This document shows positions 1-7,998 of a stretch of DNA of 64,000 nucleotides, piece by piece. Origin of the DNA: an uncultured Eubacteriales bacterium (GTDB taxonomy: Bacteria; Bacillota; Clostridia; Oscillospirales; Acutalibacteraceae); the NCBI GenBank assembly GCA_902491475.1, contig CABUHY010000002.1, forward strand, positions 1-64,000, given 5' to 3'. Every line of letters begins with the position of its first letter. The stretch's first letter is position 1. The notes under the pieces are model-generated. The model searched no databases. It saw only the letters and a list, made by a program, of their open reading frames with translations, and was not told the DNA's origin. Position numbers and translations under genes: made by a program.

Positions 1-14
1 TTTGACCATAAAAA

Positions 15-53
15 TATGCACCTCCAAAAGTGTCTAACTTTTGGGGTGCATAT
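15..53 (-). terminator. Strong hairpin, possible leftward terminator or IS end remnant
   Basis: A long near-perfect inverted repeat (arms ATGCACC..CCAAAAG and CTTTTGG..GGTGCAT) with a 7-nt loop. On the minus strand it is followed by a run of T, so it could end leftward transcripts. The loop-side text TGTCTAACTTTTGGGG resembles ends of IS3-type elements known from gut Firmicutes, but no transposase is visible in the window, so that reading is only an inference. Confidence 0.4.
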
Positions 54-132
54 CAGTCAGAGGGAGCCTATGTTTGTGCTAAATTTTCAATTTGTTATAA
101 ACCGAAAGTTATTATAAACACGCTGATTTCCA

Positions 133-320
133 CGGCGGGAGCAAGCCCCGCCCTACGCTATACAATATATTTTTCAATTCGTGCGTTCAGCCTCCCTTGT
201 GTAAAGGGAGGTGCCGAACGAATGTGAGGCGGAGGGATTGTAAGGTTGTTCTTATATGATTTTGTAAAAATCCCTCAGTCATTTTTTACAAAAATGACTG
301 CTCCCTTTACAAGGGAGCCT
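133..320. repeat. Palindromic repeat unit plus MITE-like element
   Basis: Bases 133-157 are one GGCGGGAGCAAGCCCCGCC-CTACG palindrome of the type found again at 32455-32960. Bases 189-320 form a MITE-like block: the two ends are inverted copies of AGCCTCCCTTGT..AAAGGGAG, and inside lies a small hairpin (GTCATTTTT/AAAAATGAC) also found at 12640-12665. No coding potential was recognised; open frames on the plus strand here are shadows. The whole 1-362 stretch holds no convincing gene. Confidence 0.55.
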
Positions 321-362
321 ATGTTTGCAATATTTTCAAGCTGTGTGAAGCATTATTTGTCA

Positions 363-1862
363 TTATCTCTTAAACAGCCTGTTGATGTATCTGTAATAAT
401 CGGCGTCTATCATACCTACCGTTTCCTCGGTTGTTCTGAACTGCCAGTTACCGAACGCTCTGCCGGGGACATTCATTCTCGCATCCGAGCCGAAGCCGCA
501 GAGGTCCTGAAACGATATTATCGAAATAAGCGACGGGCTTCGCCACACGGTTTCGATAACCGCACGGCAGGACGGGCTGTGATATCCGCCGTCGCCCCAA
601 TTATCGCCCTTGAAATTGCAGTAATCAAGCGCAAACCTCCTCTGCTCGGGTGTTGCCTCCCAAAGCCAAGCCAAAAGGGTCGTATTATCGTGAGTTCCTA
701 CATAGGCGACGGAATTTTTCGGATAATTGTGCGGCAAATGCGTGCTGTCGCAATTCGGGTCAAATCCGAACTGTATTACCCGCATACCGGGGAACTGCGT
801 ATCCTCAAGCAGTTTTACAACATCCTCGCCGAAGGTTCCGAGGTCCTCGGCTATTATGGGCGGTTCGCCTATCTCCTGCTTTATTTTGTCAAACAGCTTC
901 ATACCCGGTCCCTTGAGCCATTCGCCTGTTTTTGCGGTTTCGGCATCGGCAGGCACTGCCCAATATGAGGCAAACGCTCTGAAATGGTCTATTCTGACGG
1001 TATCGAAAAGCTTAAACGAAGCCTTTATCCTGTCAACCCACCATTTGTAGCCGTCTTTTTCCATTGCGTCCCAATCGTAAAGCGGATTGCCCCAAAGCTG
1101 ACCGTCCGCCGAAAAATAATCGGGCGGAACTCCTGCAACCTTTTTCTTTGAAAAATCGTTTTCGTCTATTTCAAAAAGGTGCCTGTTGCTCCAAACATCG
1201 GCGCTGTCCATAGAGACATATATGGGCATATCGCCGAGAATTTTAACGCCTCTGTCGTTTGCATAAAGTTTTATTTCACGCCACTGCGAAAAGGCAATGT
1301 ACTGCACAAACGCATAAAAATCCGCCTCGTCTTTAAGCCTGTCGGCATTTTCAAGGCAGTTTTCGTAATAGGCAAACTCCTTATCCCACTCATACCACGG
1401 CTTGTTTTTGAACTTCTCCTTTGCCGCCATAAAAAGTGAATAGCTTCTGCACCATTCGTTTTCCGAAACGAACCTTTGAACCTCCGATTTTACTTCGCCG
1501 CCTGCGTTTGCGTATGCCTTTCTCAAAAGCTCAAGCCTTGAAGAATATGCAAATTCATAATCCGCAGTGTACGGCGAGCCGTAATAAACCGAGCGTTCCG
1601 TATCCTCAGCCGAGACAAGCCCCGACCTTACAAGTCCGTCGGGAGATATAAACATATGGGAAATTGCGAAAACAGCGTCGGAGGTGTACGGCGAACCGTA
1701 AAAATCGGGCGGATTCAACGGCAGAACCTGCCAATATGAAAAGCCCATATTCTTTATTTTATCTATAAAGCGTTTTGTCTCATCGCCCATAACGCCGATA
1801 CCGTACCTTGACGGTATAGACGACAGGTGCATAAGCACGCCCGAAGCTCTTGTGTTAAGCAT
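363..1862 (-). CDS. malQ: 4-alpha-glucanotransferase (amylomaltase), GH77
   Basis: Cytosolic enzyme that transfers maltosyl and longer alpha-1,4-glucan segments between maltodextrins, feeding glucan to phosphorylase. The 499 residues are the normal length for GH77. The family blocks are all present: SSIPSRYGIG near the N-terminus, NPPDFYGSPYTS (50-61), the nucleophile Asp292 in VRIDHFR, the acid/base Glu339 in IAEDLG and Asp392 in VGTHDN. The start is set by GAGGTGA seven bases upstream of ATG. It stands alone, downstream of a hairpin terminator (1930-1958). Glycogen phosphorylase (33231-35807) and a GH13 enzyme (56602-58485) elsewhere in the window fit the same intracellular glucan pathway. 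Confidence 0.96.
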   Translation of the reverse strand: MLNTRASGVLMHLSSIPSRYGIGVMGDETKRFIDKIKNMGFSYWQVLPLNPPDFYGSPYTSDAVFAISHMFISPDGLVRSGLVSAEDTERSVYYGSPYTADYEFAYSSRLELLRKAYANAGGEVKSEVQRFVSENEWCRSYSLFMAAKEKFKNKPWYEWDKEFAYYENCLENADRLKDEADFYAFVQYIAFSQWREIKLYANDRGVKILGDMPIYVSMDSADVWSNRHLFEIDENDFSKKKVAGVPPDYFSADGQLWGNPLYDWDAMEKDGYKWWVDRIKASFKLFDTVRIDHFRAFASYWAVPADAETAKTGEWLKGPGMKLFDKIKQEIGEPPIIAEDLGTFGEDVVKLLEDTQFPGMRVIQFGFDPNCDSTHLPHNYPKNSVAYVGTHDNTTLLAWLWEATPEQRRFALDYCNFKGDNWGDGGYHSPSCRAVIETVWRSPSLISIISFQDLCGFGSDARMNVPGRAFGNWQFRTTEETVGMIDADYYRYINRLFKR

Positions 1863-1921
1863 ATATTCACCTCAAAACGAATTTCTTCAATATGATACAT
1901 TATATTGCGCCCAAGCGCAAG

Positions 1922-1958
1922 AAAAAATACGGCTCCCGAACCAAACGAACGGAAGCCG
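1922..1958 (-). terminator. Rho-independent terminator after the sortase operon
   Basis: Read on the minus strand, CGGCTTCCG and CGGGAGCCG pair across an 11-nt loop and are followed by TATTTTTTC. It lies just downstream of the stop codon of the last sortase-operon gene (1973) and upstream of malQ. Confidence 0.7.
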
Positions 1959-1972
1959 CTTACAGAATTACA

Positions 1973-2836
1973 TCACTTATTCTGTTTTACCGCTTTGTTT
2001 CTGACATAAACTATACAGCCTGTCAGCACAGCCATAATAAGAGCCGCCACCAGCATCGCCGCAAATGTATAATTTATAAATCCCGACGCAAAGCTGAAAA
2101 GCGAAGCGTTTGCAACATTTATCTTGCTGCCTATACGCATAATGAGCGCAACTGCGGGCGCAACTGCAAGCATAAGCGCAGAGCCCGAGCACGCATAAAT
2201 GTAATAGCGTGTGAAATTCTTTGTTTTTGCATACGAAAGCCTGATAACCACCGTCGCAAGGATTGCAAACACGGCAAGTCCGATTATCGCACGGTTAAAA
2301 ACGGGCATATATCTTTTAAGCACATTTGAAGCCGAAGCGAAATATGATGTATTGAACATACCGACATAGGTAACATAGAGCTCGCCCATTTCCTTGCACA
2401 TAACCTTGAGGTTTTCGGTAAGCGAATCGTCCACCGTAAAGCCCTTTTCGCGGGCATAATCCGTAAGCTTTGTAAGAATTTTACCCTCAAGTTCGGAGGT
2501 GTCAATCGTACCCTCGGAATTGTGCTTGTAGAAATATTCAAGGCTTGTCTGCGTATCTTTTTCGATAAGCTCGGGAGTTATAACATCCTCAAAAACTCCG
2601 TCAAAGAAGCTCTCGTCAACATTGCAGGCGCTTCCGTATGATACAAACTGCTCTTTAAGCTCTGTTTGCATAAGAGAGGAATAGCCAGATGTCTGAACTA
2701 TCATTTTTGCATAACCTGCGTTGAGGACGGTAGCACGCACTGTCAAAAGCATAAGCAGAAGCGTAAGCGAAACGCAGAGGATAAATGAAACAAGTCCGCA
2801 AAGCACAGAGCGGATTTTTTTAGTCTTAACTGTCAT
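1973..2836 (-). CDS. Four-TM membrane protein of the sortase operon, unknown function
   Basis: I do not recognise a named family. The 287-residue protein has one N-terminal membrane segment (about residues 10-34), a polar region of roughly 145 residues (35-180) rich in Glu/Lys/Thr, and three more membrane segments near 183-202, 214-235 and 250-276, ending in a short Lys-rich tail. The polar region should face outside. It starts 11 bases after the sortase stop codon, so it is almost certainly co-transcribed and probably works with the sortase or its substrate, for example as a membrane platform. That role is inferred from position only. Confidence 0.8.
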   Translation of the reverse strand: MTVKTKKIRSVLCGLVSFILCVSLTLLLMLLTVRATVLNAGYAKMIVQTSGYSSLMQTELKEQFVSYGSACNVDESFFDGVFEDVITPELIEKDTQTSLEYFYKHNSEGTIDTSELEGKILTKLTDYAREKGFTVDDSLTENLKVMCKEMGELYVTYVGMFNTSYFASASNVLKRYMPVFNRAIIGLAVFAILATVVIRLSYAKTKNFTRYYIYACSGSALMLAVAPAVALIMRIGSKINVANASLFSFASGFINYTFAAMLVAALIMAVLTGCIVYVRNKAVKQNK

Positions 2837-2847
2837 ATTCCGCCCTC

Positions 2848-3540
2848 CTATTCGTACATATTAACCTGCGGACCCGAAACAAATTCGCAAAATACGAAAT
2901 ATCTGTACGGAGTGGAAGCAAGGGTGTCAATCGGATAGCAGGTGTAAAGGATAAGAACCTCTTTGTCGCCGTTGAGCTCTTCGGCATACTTTGCGCGTTC
3001 GTTTTCCTTTATTACCTCCGAACGGTAAACCTTATATACATACGAGCCGTAATTTGTCTCGATATGTACCAAGCTTCCCTCCTCGGCTTCGGGCAGGGTG
3101 TGGAAATATGTGTTGTTGTGCGCCGCTATCATAACGCCTTTGCCGCATCCGGGGATATGGCTGTAAAGTGACATACACGCACCCTTTTTCAAAAGAGCGG
3201 TATCGTCGCCGTAAATCAGGTCGCAATTTATTTCTGTTCCCTCAACGGAGATATTGCCGAAAACACTGCCGTAATTCGGGAATTCAAAGTCGTCGTAATT
3301 CAAAAGACCGCTGTGAACACCGGTCGAACCATTGAAAATGCTGTTCGTCCCTGTTTCGTCAATGGTTTTGGCGTTAGTGTTCGAGAACGCTAAGCCGTAA
3401 GCCGAGAGCAGGGGGTCGATAACCGGGGTAAGACATACGAAGAACAGCATGTATCCGCATATTAAAAAAACTATCGGAAGAATTATAAAACACTTCCGAT
3501 AGCCTTTCTTACTCCGATTTTTATCGGAATTAGTCTTCAT
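2848..3540 (-). CDS. Sortase family transpeptidase
   Basis: Membrane-anchored cysteine transpeptidase that cuts a sorting signal in a secreted protein and attaches it to the cell wall. Layout: short basic N-terminus, one membrane segment (about 17-37), then the sortase beta-barrel. The catalytic set is visible as His141 (AAHNNTYF), Cys201 (LILYTCYP) and Arg213 (TPYRYFVF), the usual order and spacing. The His region reads HNN where many class C/D enzymes have HR or HS, so I do not assign a class. Its ATG overlaps the stop of the upstream gene by 11 bases (ATGAAGACTAA), which points to translational coupling with the likely substrate. Confidence 0.93.
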   Translation of the reverse strand: MKTNSDKNRSKKGYRKCFIILPIVFLICGYMLFFVCLTPVIDPLLSAYGLAFSNTNAKTIDETGTNSIFNGSTGVHSGLLNYDDFEFPNYGSVFGNISVEGTEINCDLIYGDDTALLKKGACMSLYSHIPGCGKGVMIAAHNNTYFHTLPEAEEGSLVHIETNYGSYVYKVYRSEVIKENERAKYAEELNGDKEVLILYTCYPIDTLASTPYRYFVFCEFVSGPQVNMYE

Positions 3541-4102
3541 TTTCCTTGCGGAATTTCTTAGCTGCTACGCCTGCTGCTACAAGAACTGCAAGAGCTGCTG
3601 CGCCGCAAACTGCTGCTGAAGAATAATCAGCACCGGTCTTAACGATTGCCGGATGAAGCTTAGCAACTACGTTGCCCTGAGCGTCAGCAATGATAAGAAG
3701 ACCGTGGTCGGCATCTGCAAGGCTACCCTGTGTTGAAACGTGGTAACCGACTACGCCCAAAGCGCGGTTAGCATAACCGATAAGAGTTGCTGTTGCACCC
3801 TTAGCTGTGATGTCTTCGATCTTTGTGAGGTTGTTTGCCTTACAGTAAGCAAGAGCTTCGTCAAGGATAGCCTTGATTTCGTTGTACTGGCTCTCTGTAA
3901 CGTCAACCTTTGTGAATACATTTTCAAGAGCTGTAATGTATTCAGCGGGAACCGTAATTGTAGTGCCGTCAACTACATATGCTGTTTTAACATATGTGAT
4001 GATCTTCTGCTCGTAGTCGTTGATTCCGGAAGCCGCGAAGCAAGGAATCATACTTACAGCGAGAAGGACAGCTACAACCATGAGGCATGCCAATTTTTTC
4101 AT
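3530..4102 (-). CDS. Secreted protein with noncanonical C-terminal sorting signal (likely sortase substrate)
   Basis: A 190-residue exported protein: signal peptide at residues 1-24 (hydrophobic core, FAAS cleavage region), a mostly helical middle, then IVKTG (153-157), a hydrophobic Ala/Val stretch (162-180) and a positive tail AAKKFRKENED. This is the three-part layout of a cell-wall sorting signal, but the pentapeptide is IVKTG instead of LPxTG. An upstream in-frame start exists, but ATG at 4102 has AAGGAGA at good spacing and begins a perfect signal peptide. It is first in the operon and overlaps the sortase gene. No known enzymatic domain was recognised. Confidence 0.85.
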   Translation of the reverse strand: MKKLACLMVVAVLLAVSMIPCFAASGINDYEQKIITYVKTAYVVDGTTITVPAEYITALENVFTKVDVTESQYNEIKAILDEALAYCKANNLTKIEDITAKGATATLIGYANRALGVVGYHVSTQGSLADADHGLLIIADAQGNVVAKLHPAIVKTGADYSSAAVCGAAALAVLVAAGVAAKKFRKENED

Positions 4103-4179
4103 GTTAGGAACTCTCCTTAGAAAAATATTATTCAACGTTGAGCAGTGATAGCTATGATACTCAACATAGAATTGCATAT

Positions 4180-4208
4180 ATTGTAGCACACACTTTTTTA
4201 TTTGTAAA
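4180..4208 (-). promoter_or_regulatory. SigmaA-type promoter of the sortase operon
   Basis: Minus strand: TTTACA, 17-nt spacer, TACAAT, located about 78 bases upstream of the substrate gene start. The match to consensus is one mismatch in each hexamer, with ideal spacing. Confidence 0.6.
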
Positions 4209-4242
4209 CCCATAATAATAAAATTTACAAATAAAAACAACA

Positions 4243-4266
4243 GCCGCCTGTCGTAAAACAGGCGGC
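4243..4266 (-). terminator. Terminator downstream of gapA
   Basis: GCCGCCTG / CAGGCGGC 8-bp stem with an 8-nt loop, 20 bases past the gapA stop; on the minus strand it runs into TGTTGTTTTTA. It separates gapA from the sortase operon promoter. Confidence 0.65.
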
Positions 4267-4286
4267 ATTTTACTGAAAATTAAATA

Positions 4287-5321
4287 TTAAAGTTCAGCGA
4301 AGTACTTGATTGTTCTTACCATCTGAGATGTGTATGAGTTCTCGTTATCATACCAAGAAACAACCTGTACCTCATAGAGGTCGTCTGCAATGTGAGAAAC
4401 CATTGTCTGAGTAGCGTCGAAGAGTGAGCCGTATCTCATACCGATAACATCCGAAGAAACGATGGGCTCTTCGTTGTAACCGAAGGACTGAGAAGCAGCA
4501 GCCTTCATAGCTGCGTTGATGCCCTCTTTGGTAACATCTGCGCCCTTAACAACAGCTGTAAGGATTGTTGTTGAACCTGTCGGAACCGGAACTCTCTGAG
4601 CAGAACCGATAAGTTTGCCGTTAAGCTCGGGGATAACAAGGCCGATTGCCTTTGCAGCGCCTGTTGAGTTGGGAACGATGTTAGCTGCGCCTGCACGAGC
4701 TCTTCTCATATCGCCCTTTCTGTGAGGACCGTCGAGGATCATCTGATCGCCTGTGTAAGCGTGGATTGTTGACATAATGCCCGACTGAATGGGAGCATAG
4801 TCGTTAAGAGCCTTAGCCATGGGAGCAAGGCAGTTTGTTGTGCATGATGCAGCGGAAATAATCTGATCGTCTGCTGTAAGAGTCTTTTCGTTTACAGAAT
4901 AAACGATTGTTTTAAGGTCATTGCCTGCGGGAGCCGAAATAACAACTTTCTTTGCGCCTGCGGTAACGTGAGCCATAGCCTTGTCCTTTGAGCAGTAGAA
5001 GCCTGTGCACTCAAGAACAACGTCAACGCCGATTTCGCCCCAAGGAAGTTCTGCAGCGTTAGCAACAGCATAAATTTTAAGGGTCTTTCCGTCAACTGTG
5101 ATTGTGCCTGCTTCGTCATCAGCGGAAACAGTGTGAAGGTTTTCGCCGATCTTTCCGCAGTAGCCGCCCTGAGCGGTATCATACTTGAGAAGGTTTGCGA
5201 GCATTGAGGGTTTTGTAAGGTCGTTGATAGCAACTACTTCGTATCCCTCTGCGCCGAACATCTGTCTGAAAGCAAGACGTCCGATACGGCCAAAGCCGTT
5301 GATTGCAACTTTAACTGACAT
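4287..5321 (-). CDS. gapA: Glyceraldehyde-3-phosphate dehydrogenase, phosphorylating
   Basis: Central glycolytic enzyme making 1,3-bisphosphoglycerate with NAD and phosphate in the cytosol. The N-terminal Rossmann fingerprint INGFGRIGRL, the catalytic Cys160 in SAASCTTNC, and the family blocks HAYTGDQ, RARAGAANIVPNSTGAAKA and SWYDNENSYTSQ are all present; 344 residues is standard. The start is ATG 5321, preceded by GGAGG eight bases away; five extra residues to an upstream start are unlikely. It is monocistronic, with its own terminator. No cggR-like repressor gene is next to it. Confidence 0.97.
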   Translation of the reverse strand: MSVKVAINGFGRIGRLAFRQMFGAEGYEVVAINDLTKPSMLANLLKYDTAQGGYCGKIGENLHTVSADDEAGTITVDGKTLKIYAVANAAELPWGEIGVDVVLECTGFYCSKDKAMAHVTAGAKKVVISAPAGNDLKTIVYSVNEKTLTADDQIISAASCTTNCLAPMAKALNDYAPIQSGIMSTIHAYTGDQMILDGPHRKGDMRRARAGAANIVPNSTGAAKAIGLVIPELNGKLIGSAQRVPVPTGSTTILTAVVKGADVTKEGINAAMKAAASQSFGYNEEPIVSSDVIGMRYGSLFDATQTMVSHIADDLYEVQVVSWYDNENSYTSQMVRTIKYFAEL

Positions 5322-5360
5322 GGATATTACCTCCAAAATAGAATATAAATTTTATTGCGA

Positions 5361-5427
5361 TATTATTTTATACCGAAAAGTGCAAATATGCAAGATATTT
5401 TATTGGGAGTTGACATATTTTTGTCAA
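5361..5427. promoter_or_regulatory. gapA promoter region with TTGACA/TGTCAA palindrome
   Basis: Minus strand shows a plausible promoter for gapA (TTGCAT, about 17 nt, TAAAAT, around 5361-5391). Bases 5410-5427 form an 18-bp perfect palindrome with arms TTGACA/TGTCAA and a 6-nt centre. It could be an operator or simply overlapping -35 elements for the two divergent genes. Medium-low certainty. Confidence 0.35.
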
Positions 5428-5494
5428 ACTGACCAAAATATGCGTTCGCAGAAGCAAAAAGGATATACTATTCACAAAGGAGTTGTTGCTTAAA

Positions 5495-6205
5495 GTGGAT
5501 TTTTCCCTCGAAATCGAACAAATAAAGAACCTCATTTACCCGAACGCCGACTTTCCGCTTATCCGTGAGAAGCTGCAAAGGGTGTTTGACTCAATACTGT
5601 TTTCCGAATGTGAAAACAGAGAGGAAAAGCTGTCGTCTGCTTTTACCCTGCTTCGCAAAACGGACAATCTCGACTTTCCGAAAACACCCTGCGAATACAG
5701 AATAAACCTTTCGGCTCTTACGGAAAATCTTGTTTTCTGCTGCGACGCCGTGCTGTGCGAGAACGAAAAAAGAATTCTTTTTTTATCGGACGAAAACGAC
5801 ATATATATAAACGCCGACCCGAAGATTGTTACCCATGCGATATTGGGTGCCGTCTCAAATGCGGTCGGATATTCGCAGGGCGGCTTTATCACCGTAAGCC
5901 TTTACAGAGTCGGGGAAAATGCGGCGCTGTCCTTTGAAAATTCGGGGGATTTTGACATTTCCGAATACCTGCGCTCGCTCGACGGCACGGGCGGGCTGAG
6001 CTTTATTTCAAAAACCGTAAGGCTTTATAACGGCTGTTTGCTTATGTGCTCGGACGGCGGCAAAACATCTTTTCTTTTTTCGCTTCCCGCAAACGGTGCT
6101 TTGAACGCTCCCGAATACAGAACGCCCGATATAGACGAACTGCTTTTTGACAGGCTCGGCGCGGTTTACGAGGCATTATACAGGTTGACAATTCCCGATA
6201 TTTAA
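5495..6205 (+). CDS. Putative GHKL (histidine-kinase-like) ATPase-fold protein
   Basis: I do not recognise an exact family. The middle of the protein (about residues 105-200) looks like a HATPase_c domain: an N-box-like helix AILGAVSNAVGYS, then FENSGDFD at the position of the G1 box and GTGGLSFISKTVRLYNG at the G2/F region. There is no HisKA dimerisation domain with phospho-accepting His, no membrane segment and no receiver gene next door. The start is uncertain: GTG 5495 lies 12 bases after AAAGGAG, while TTG codons at 5483 and 5486 sit almost on the Shine-Dalgarno. It might be an anti-sigma-like or sensor-partner ATPase; this is inference. Confidence 0.7.
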   Translation: MDFSLEIEQIKNLIYPNADFPLIREKLQRVFDSILFSECENREEKLSSAFTLLRKTDNLDFPKTPCEYRINLSALTENLVFCCDAVLCENEKRILFLSDENDIYINADPKIVTHAILGAVSNAVGYSQGGFITVSLYRVGENAALSFENSGDFDISEYLRSLDGTGGLSFISKTVRLYNGCLLMCSDGGKTSFLFSLPANGALNAPEYRTPDIDELLFDRLGAVYEALYRLTIPDI

Positions 6206-6243
6206 TTCATAATGAAGAAAAAGGTTTTCAGGAGGTAAAAACT

Positions 6244-7632
6244 ATGGCTTCCCCTTTGGATTTCTATCTGATAACAGACCTGCATCACTACGGCGAGGCG
6301 CTCGGCATAAGCGGCAAAGCATATGAAAAAATCAACGCCCGTGAGCAGAAGTGTCTTGCGGAAACGGGTGCGATTATCGACGCATACTTTGACAAGCTCA
6401 TTGCGGACACGGACACAAAAATAATTCTGATTGACGGCGACCTCACAAACGACGGCGCAATGGAAAGCCATCTTGACCTGCTCCCGAGGCTTAAACGCCT
6501 TAAAGACGCAGGCAAGGATATTTACCTTATAACCGCAACCCACGACTACTATGTCGAGGGCAACAACACGGGTATGGCGAAAAAATGCGTCGGCGACACG
6601 GTTGTGCCCGCTACATACACCTCCCGTGAGGAGCTCTTTGATATGTATTTTGAATACGGACCCGACAAAGCTTTGAGTATTGACAGGGAAAGCCACTCCT
6701 ACTGTGTTAAATTGCAGGACGGATACAGGCTGCTTTGCTTAAACGACGACGGCGACCGTGTGTTCTGCGGATACAGCGAGAACCAATTAAAATGGATAAA
6801 GCAGCAGATTGACGAGGCAAAGGCGGCAGGCGACTACATTTTCGCAATGACGCATCACCCCACCCTGCCCCCGTCTGCGGTATACCCGATGATTTCCTCC
6901 CGCGATATGCTCGGCGATTGGGACAAAACAACCACCTTCCTTGCCGACGAGGGTATCGAAATTATGTTTACGGGTCATACGCATATGCAGAACATTGCCA
7001 AAAAGGTCACACAAAAAGGCAATGTATATTACGATGTAAACACCTCGTCGATGGTAGGCTATCCGTCATGCATAAGAAAGGTGCATATCGACGACAAAAC
7101 AATCGATATAAAAACGCAGACGATAGACGACTTCGACTGGGACAGAAACGGAATGTCCGTCGACGAATATCTCCGGCACCATTTCCTGTTTTTCTTAAAC
7201 GACATACTTGATTCTGCGGCGGACGACATTGACCACCTTGCCGAGCTCGGCTCGGGCTTCAGTATGACAAAGGAGCAGGTGTACAAATTAAAGGTTCCGC
7301 TTCGCATAATCGGAAAGGGACTTAAAAAATGGACATTCGGCAGTCTCGGCAGATTTTTCCTGGTGTCCAAAAAGATACCCGCAAGCGTCAAAAATGTGAA
7401 AATCCGTGATTTCCTGCTTGAGGTTCTGCAAAATATTTACCGAGGAAATGAGCCCTATTCCCCCGACACACCCGAATATCGGGCGTTTTCCGCAATAATC
7501 GACAGCGTTGTCGGCAAGCTTTCGCATTTCAAAAAGTTCAAAAATCTTCACGAGAGAACCGATTTGATAAAGCAGGCGCTTTACAATCAGGGTCCCGACG
7601 ACTATGAGCTGACAATAGAGAGAAAACGGTAA
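6244..7632 (+). CDS. Calcineurin-like metallophosphoesterase
   Basis: Predicted dinuclear-metal phosphoesterase of unknown substrate, cytosolic (no signal peptide). The metal-binding blocks come in family order: DLHH (residue 10 region), GDLTNDG, ATHDYY in place of GNHD, THHP and GHTHMQN, spread over the first 260 residues. The remaining 200 residues form a C-terminal domain rich in charged residues with no recognised fold. An AGGAGG sits seven bases before ATG. It follows the ATPase-fold gene by 38 bases and may be co-transcribed with it. The GNHD-to-ATHD change is a small departure from the classic motif. Confidence 0.9.
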   Translation: MASPLDFYLITDLHHYGEALGISGKAYEKINAREQKCLAETGAIIDAYFDKLIADTDTKIILIDGDLTNDGAMESHLDLLPRLKRLKDAGKDIYLITATHDYYVEGNNTGMAKKCVGDTVVPATYTSREELFDMYFEYGPDKALSIDRESHSYCVKLQDGYRLLCLNDDGDRVFCGYSENQLKWIKQQIDEAKAAGDYIFAMTHHPTLPPSAVYPMISSRDMLGDWDKTTTFLADEGIEIMFTGHTHMQNIAKKVTQKGNVYYDVNTSSMVGYPSCIRKVHIDDKTIDIKTQTIDDFDWDRNGMSVDEYLRHHFLFFLNDILDSAADDIDHLAELGSGFSMTKEQVYKLKVPLRIIGKGLKKWTFGSLGRFFLVSKKIPASVKNVKIRDFLLEVLQNIYRGNEPYSPDTPEYRAFSAIIDSVVGKLSHFKKFKNLHERTDLIKQALYNQGPDDYELTIERKR

Positions 7633-7655
7633 ACCGTATTAAACCTTCTTTGCTT

Positions 7656-7684
7656 TCATATTATATCCCGTACGGGCATATGAT
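7656..7684 (+). promoter_or_regulatory. SigmaE-like sporulation promoter upstream of yabP
   Basis: TCATATT, a 14-nt spacer, then CATATGAT, 20 bases upstream of the yabP ATG. It matches the Bacillus SigmaE consensus (KMATATT, 14-15, CATACAMT) fully at -35 and at six of eight positions at -10. In B. subtilis yabP belongs to the mother-cell regulon, so the match fits the gene it precedes. Confidence 0.55.
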
Positions 7685-7704
7685 ATGGCAAAGGAGGTTT
7701 TTTT

Positions 7705-7998
7705 ATGGCAGAAAACAGCGGAATTACAAATCAGAGAGTTCCCCACAATATCATTATGGAGGACAGGCGTCATCTTACGGTGTCGGGCGTTTCGGATATA
7801 GACAGCTTCAATGAGCAATCGGTTGTGGTATATACGGAAATGGGCGAGCTTACGGTCAAGGGGTCGGATTTACATATAAACAGGTTGAGCCTTGAAATGG
7901 GCGAGCTGCTTGTAGAGGGCGAAATTTATGCTCTCATCTACGCCGACAAAGAGGAAAAGCCGTCGGGCGGCGGATTTTTCTCAAAGGTATTCAGATAA
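7705..7998 (+). CDS. yabP: Sporulation protein YabP
   Basis: Small (97 aa) spore-formation protein needed in the mother cell at the coat/cortex stage in Bacillus. The family core is visible: HNIIMEDRRHLTVSGVSDI, then a beta-rich block ending in the EGEIYALIY motif. It is preceded by AAAGGAGG and a SigmaE-like promoter. The stop codon overlaps the yabQ start (TAATG). The order yabP-yabQ-divIC-yabR equals that of B. subtilis, which supports the assignment strongly. Confidence 0.93.
   Translation: MAENSGITNQRVPHNIIMEDRRHLTVSGVSDIDSFNEQSVVVYTEMGELTVKGSDLHINRLSLEMGELLVEGEIYALIYADKEEKPSGGGFFSKVFR

Noticed and set aside
246..968. 240-aa open frame on the plus strand over malQ
   Set aside because: Lies antisense to the clearly conserved malQ; no ribosome site and no family resemblance.
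1892..2329. 145-aa open frame on the plus strand
   Set aside because: It is antisense to the 287-aa membrane protein, rich in Lys/Arg/His/Tyr/Cys in an unlikely mix, and has no ribosome site.
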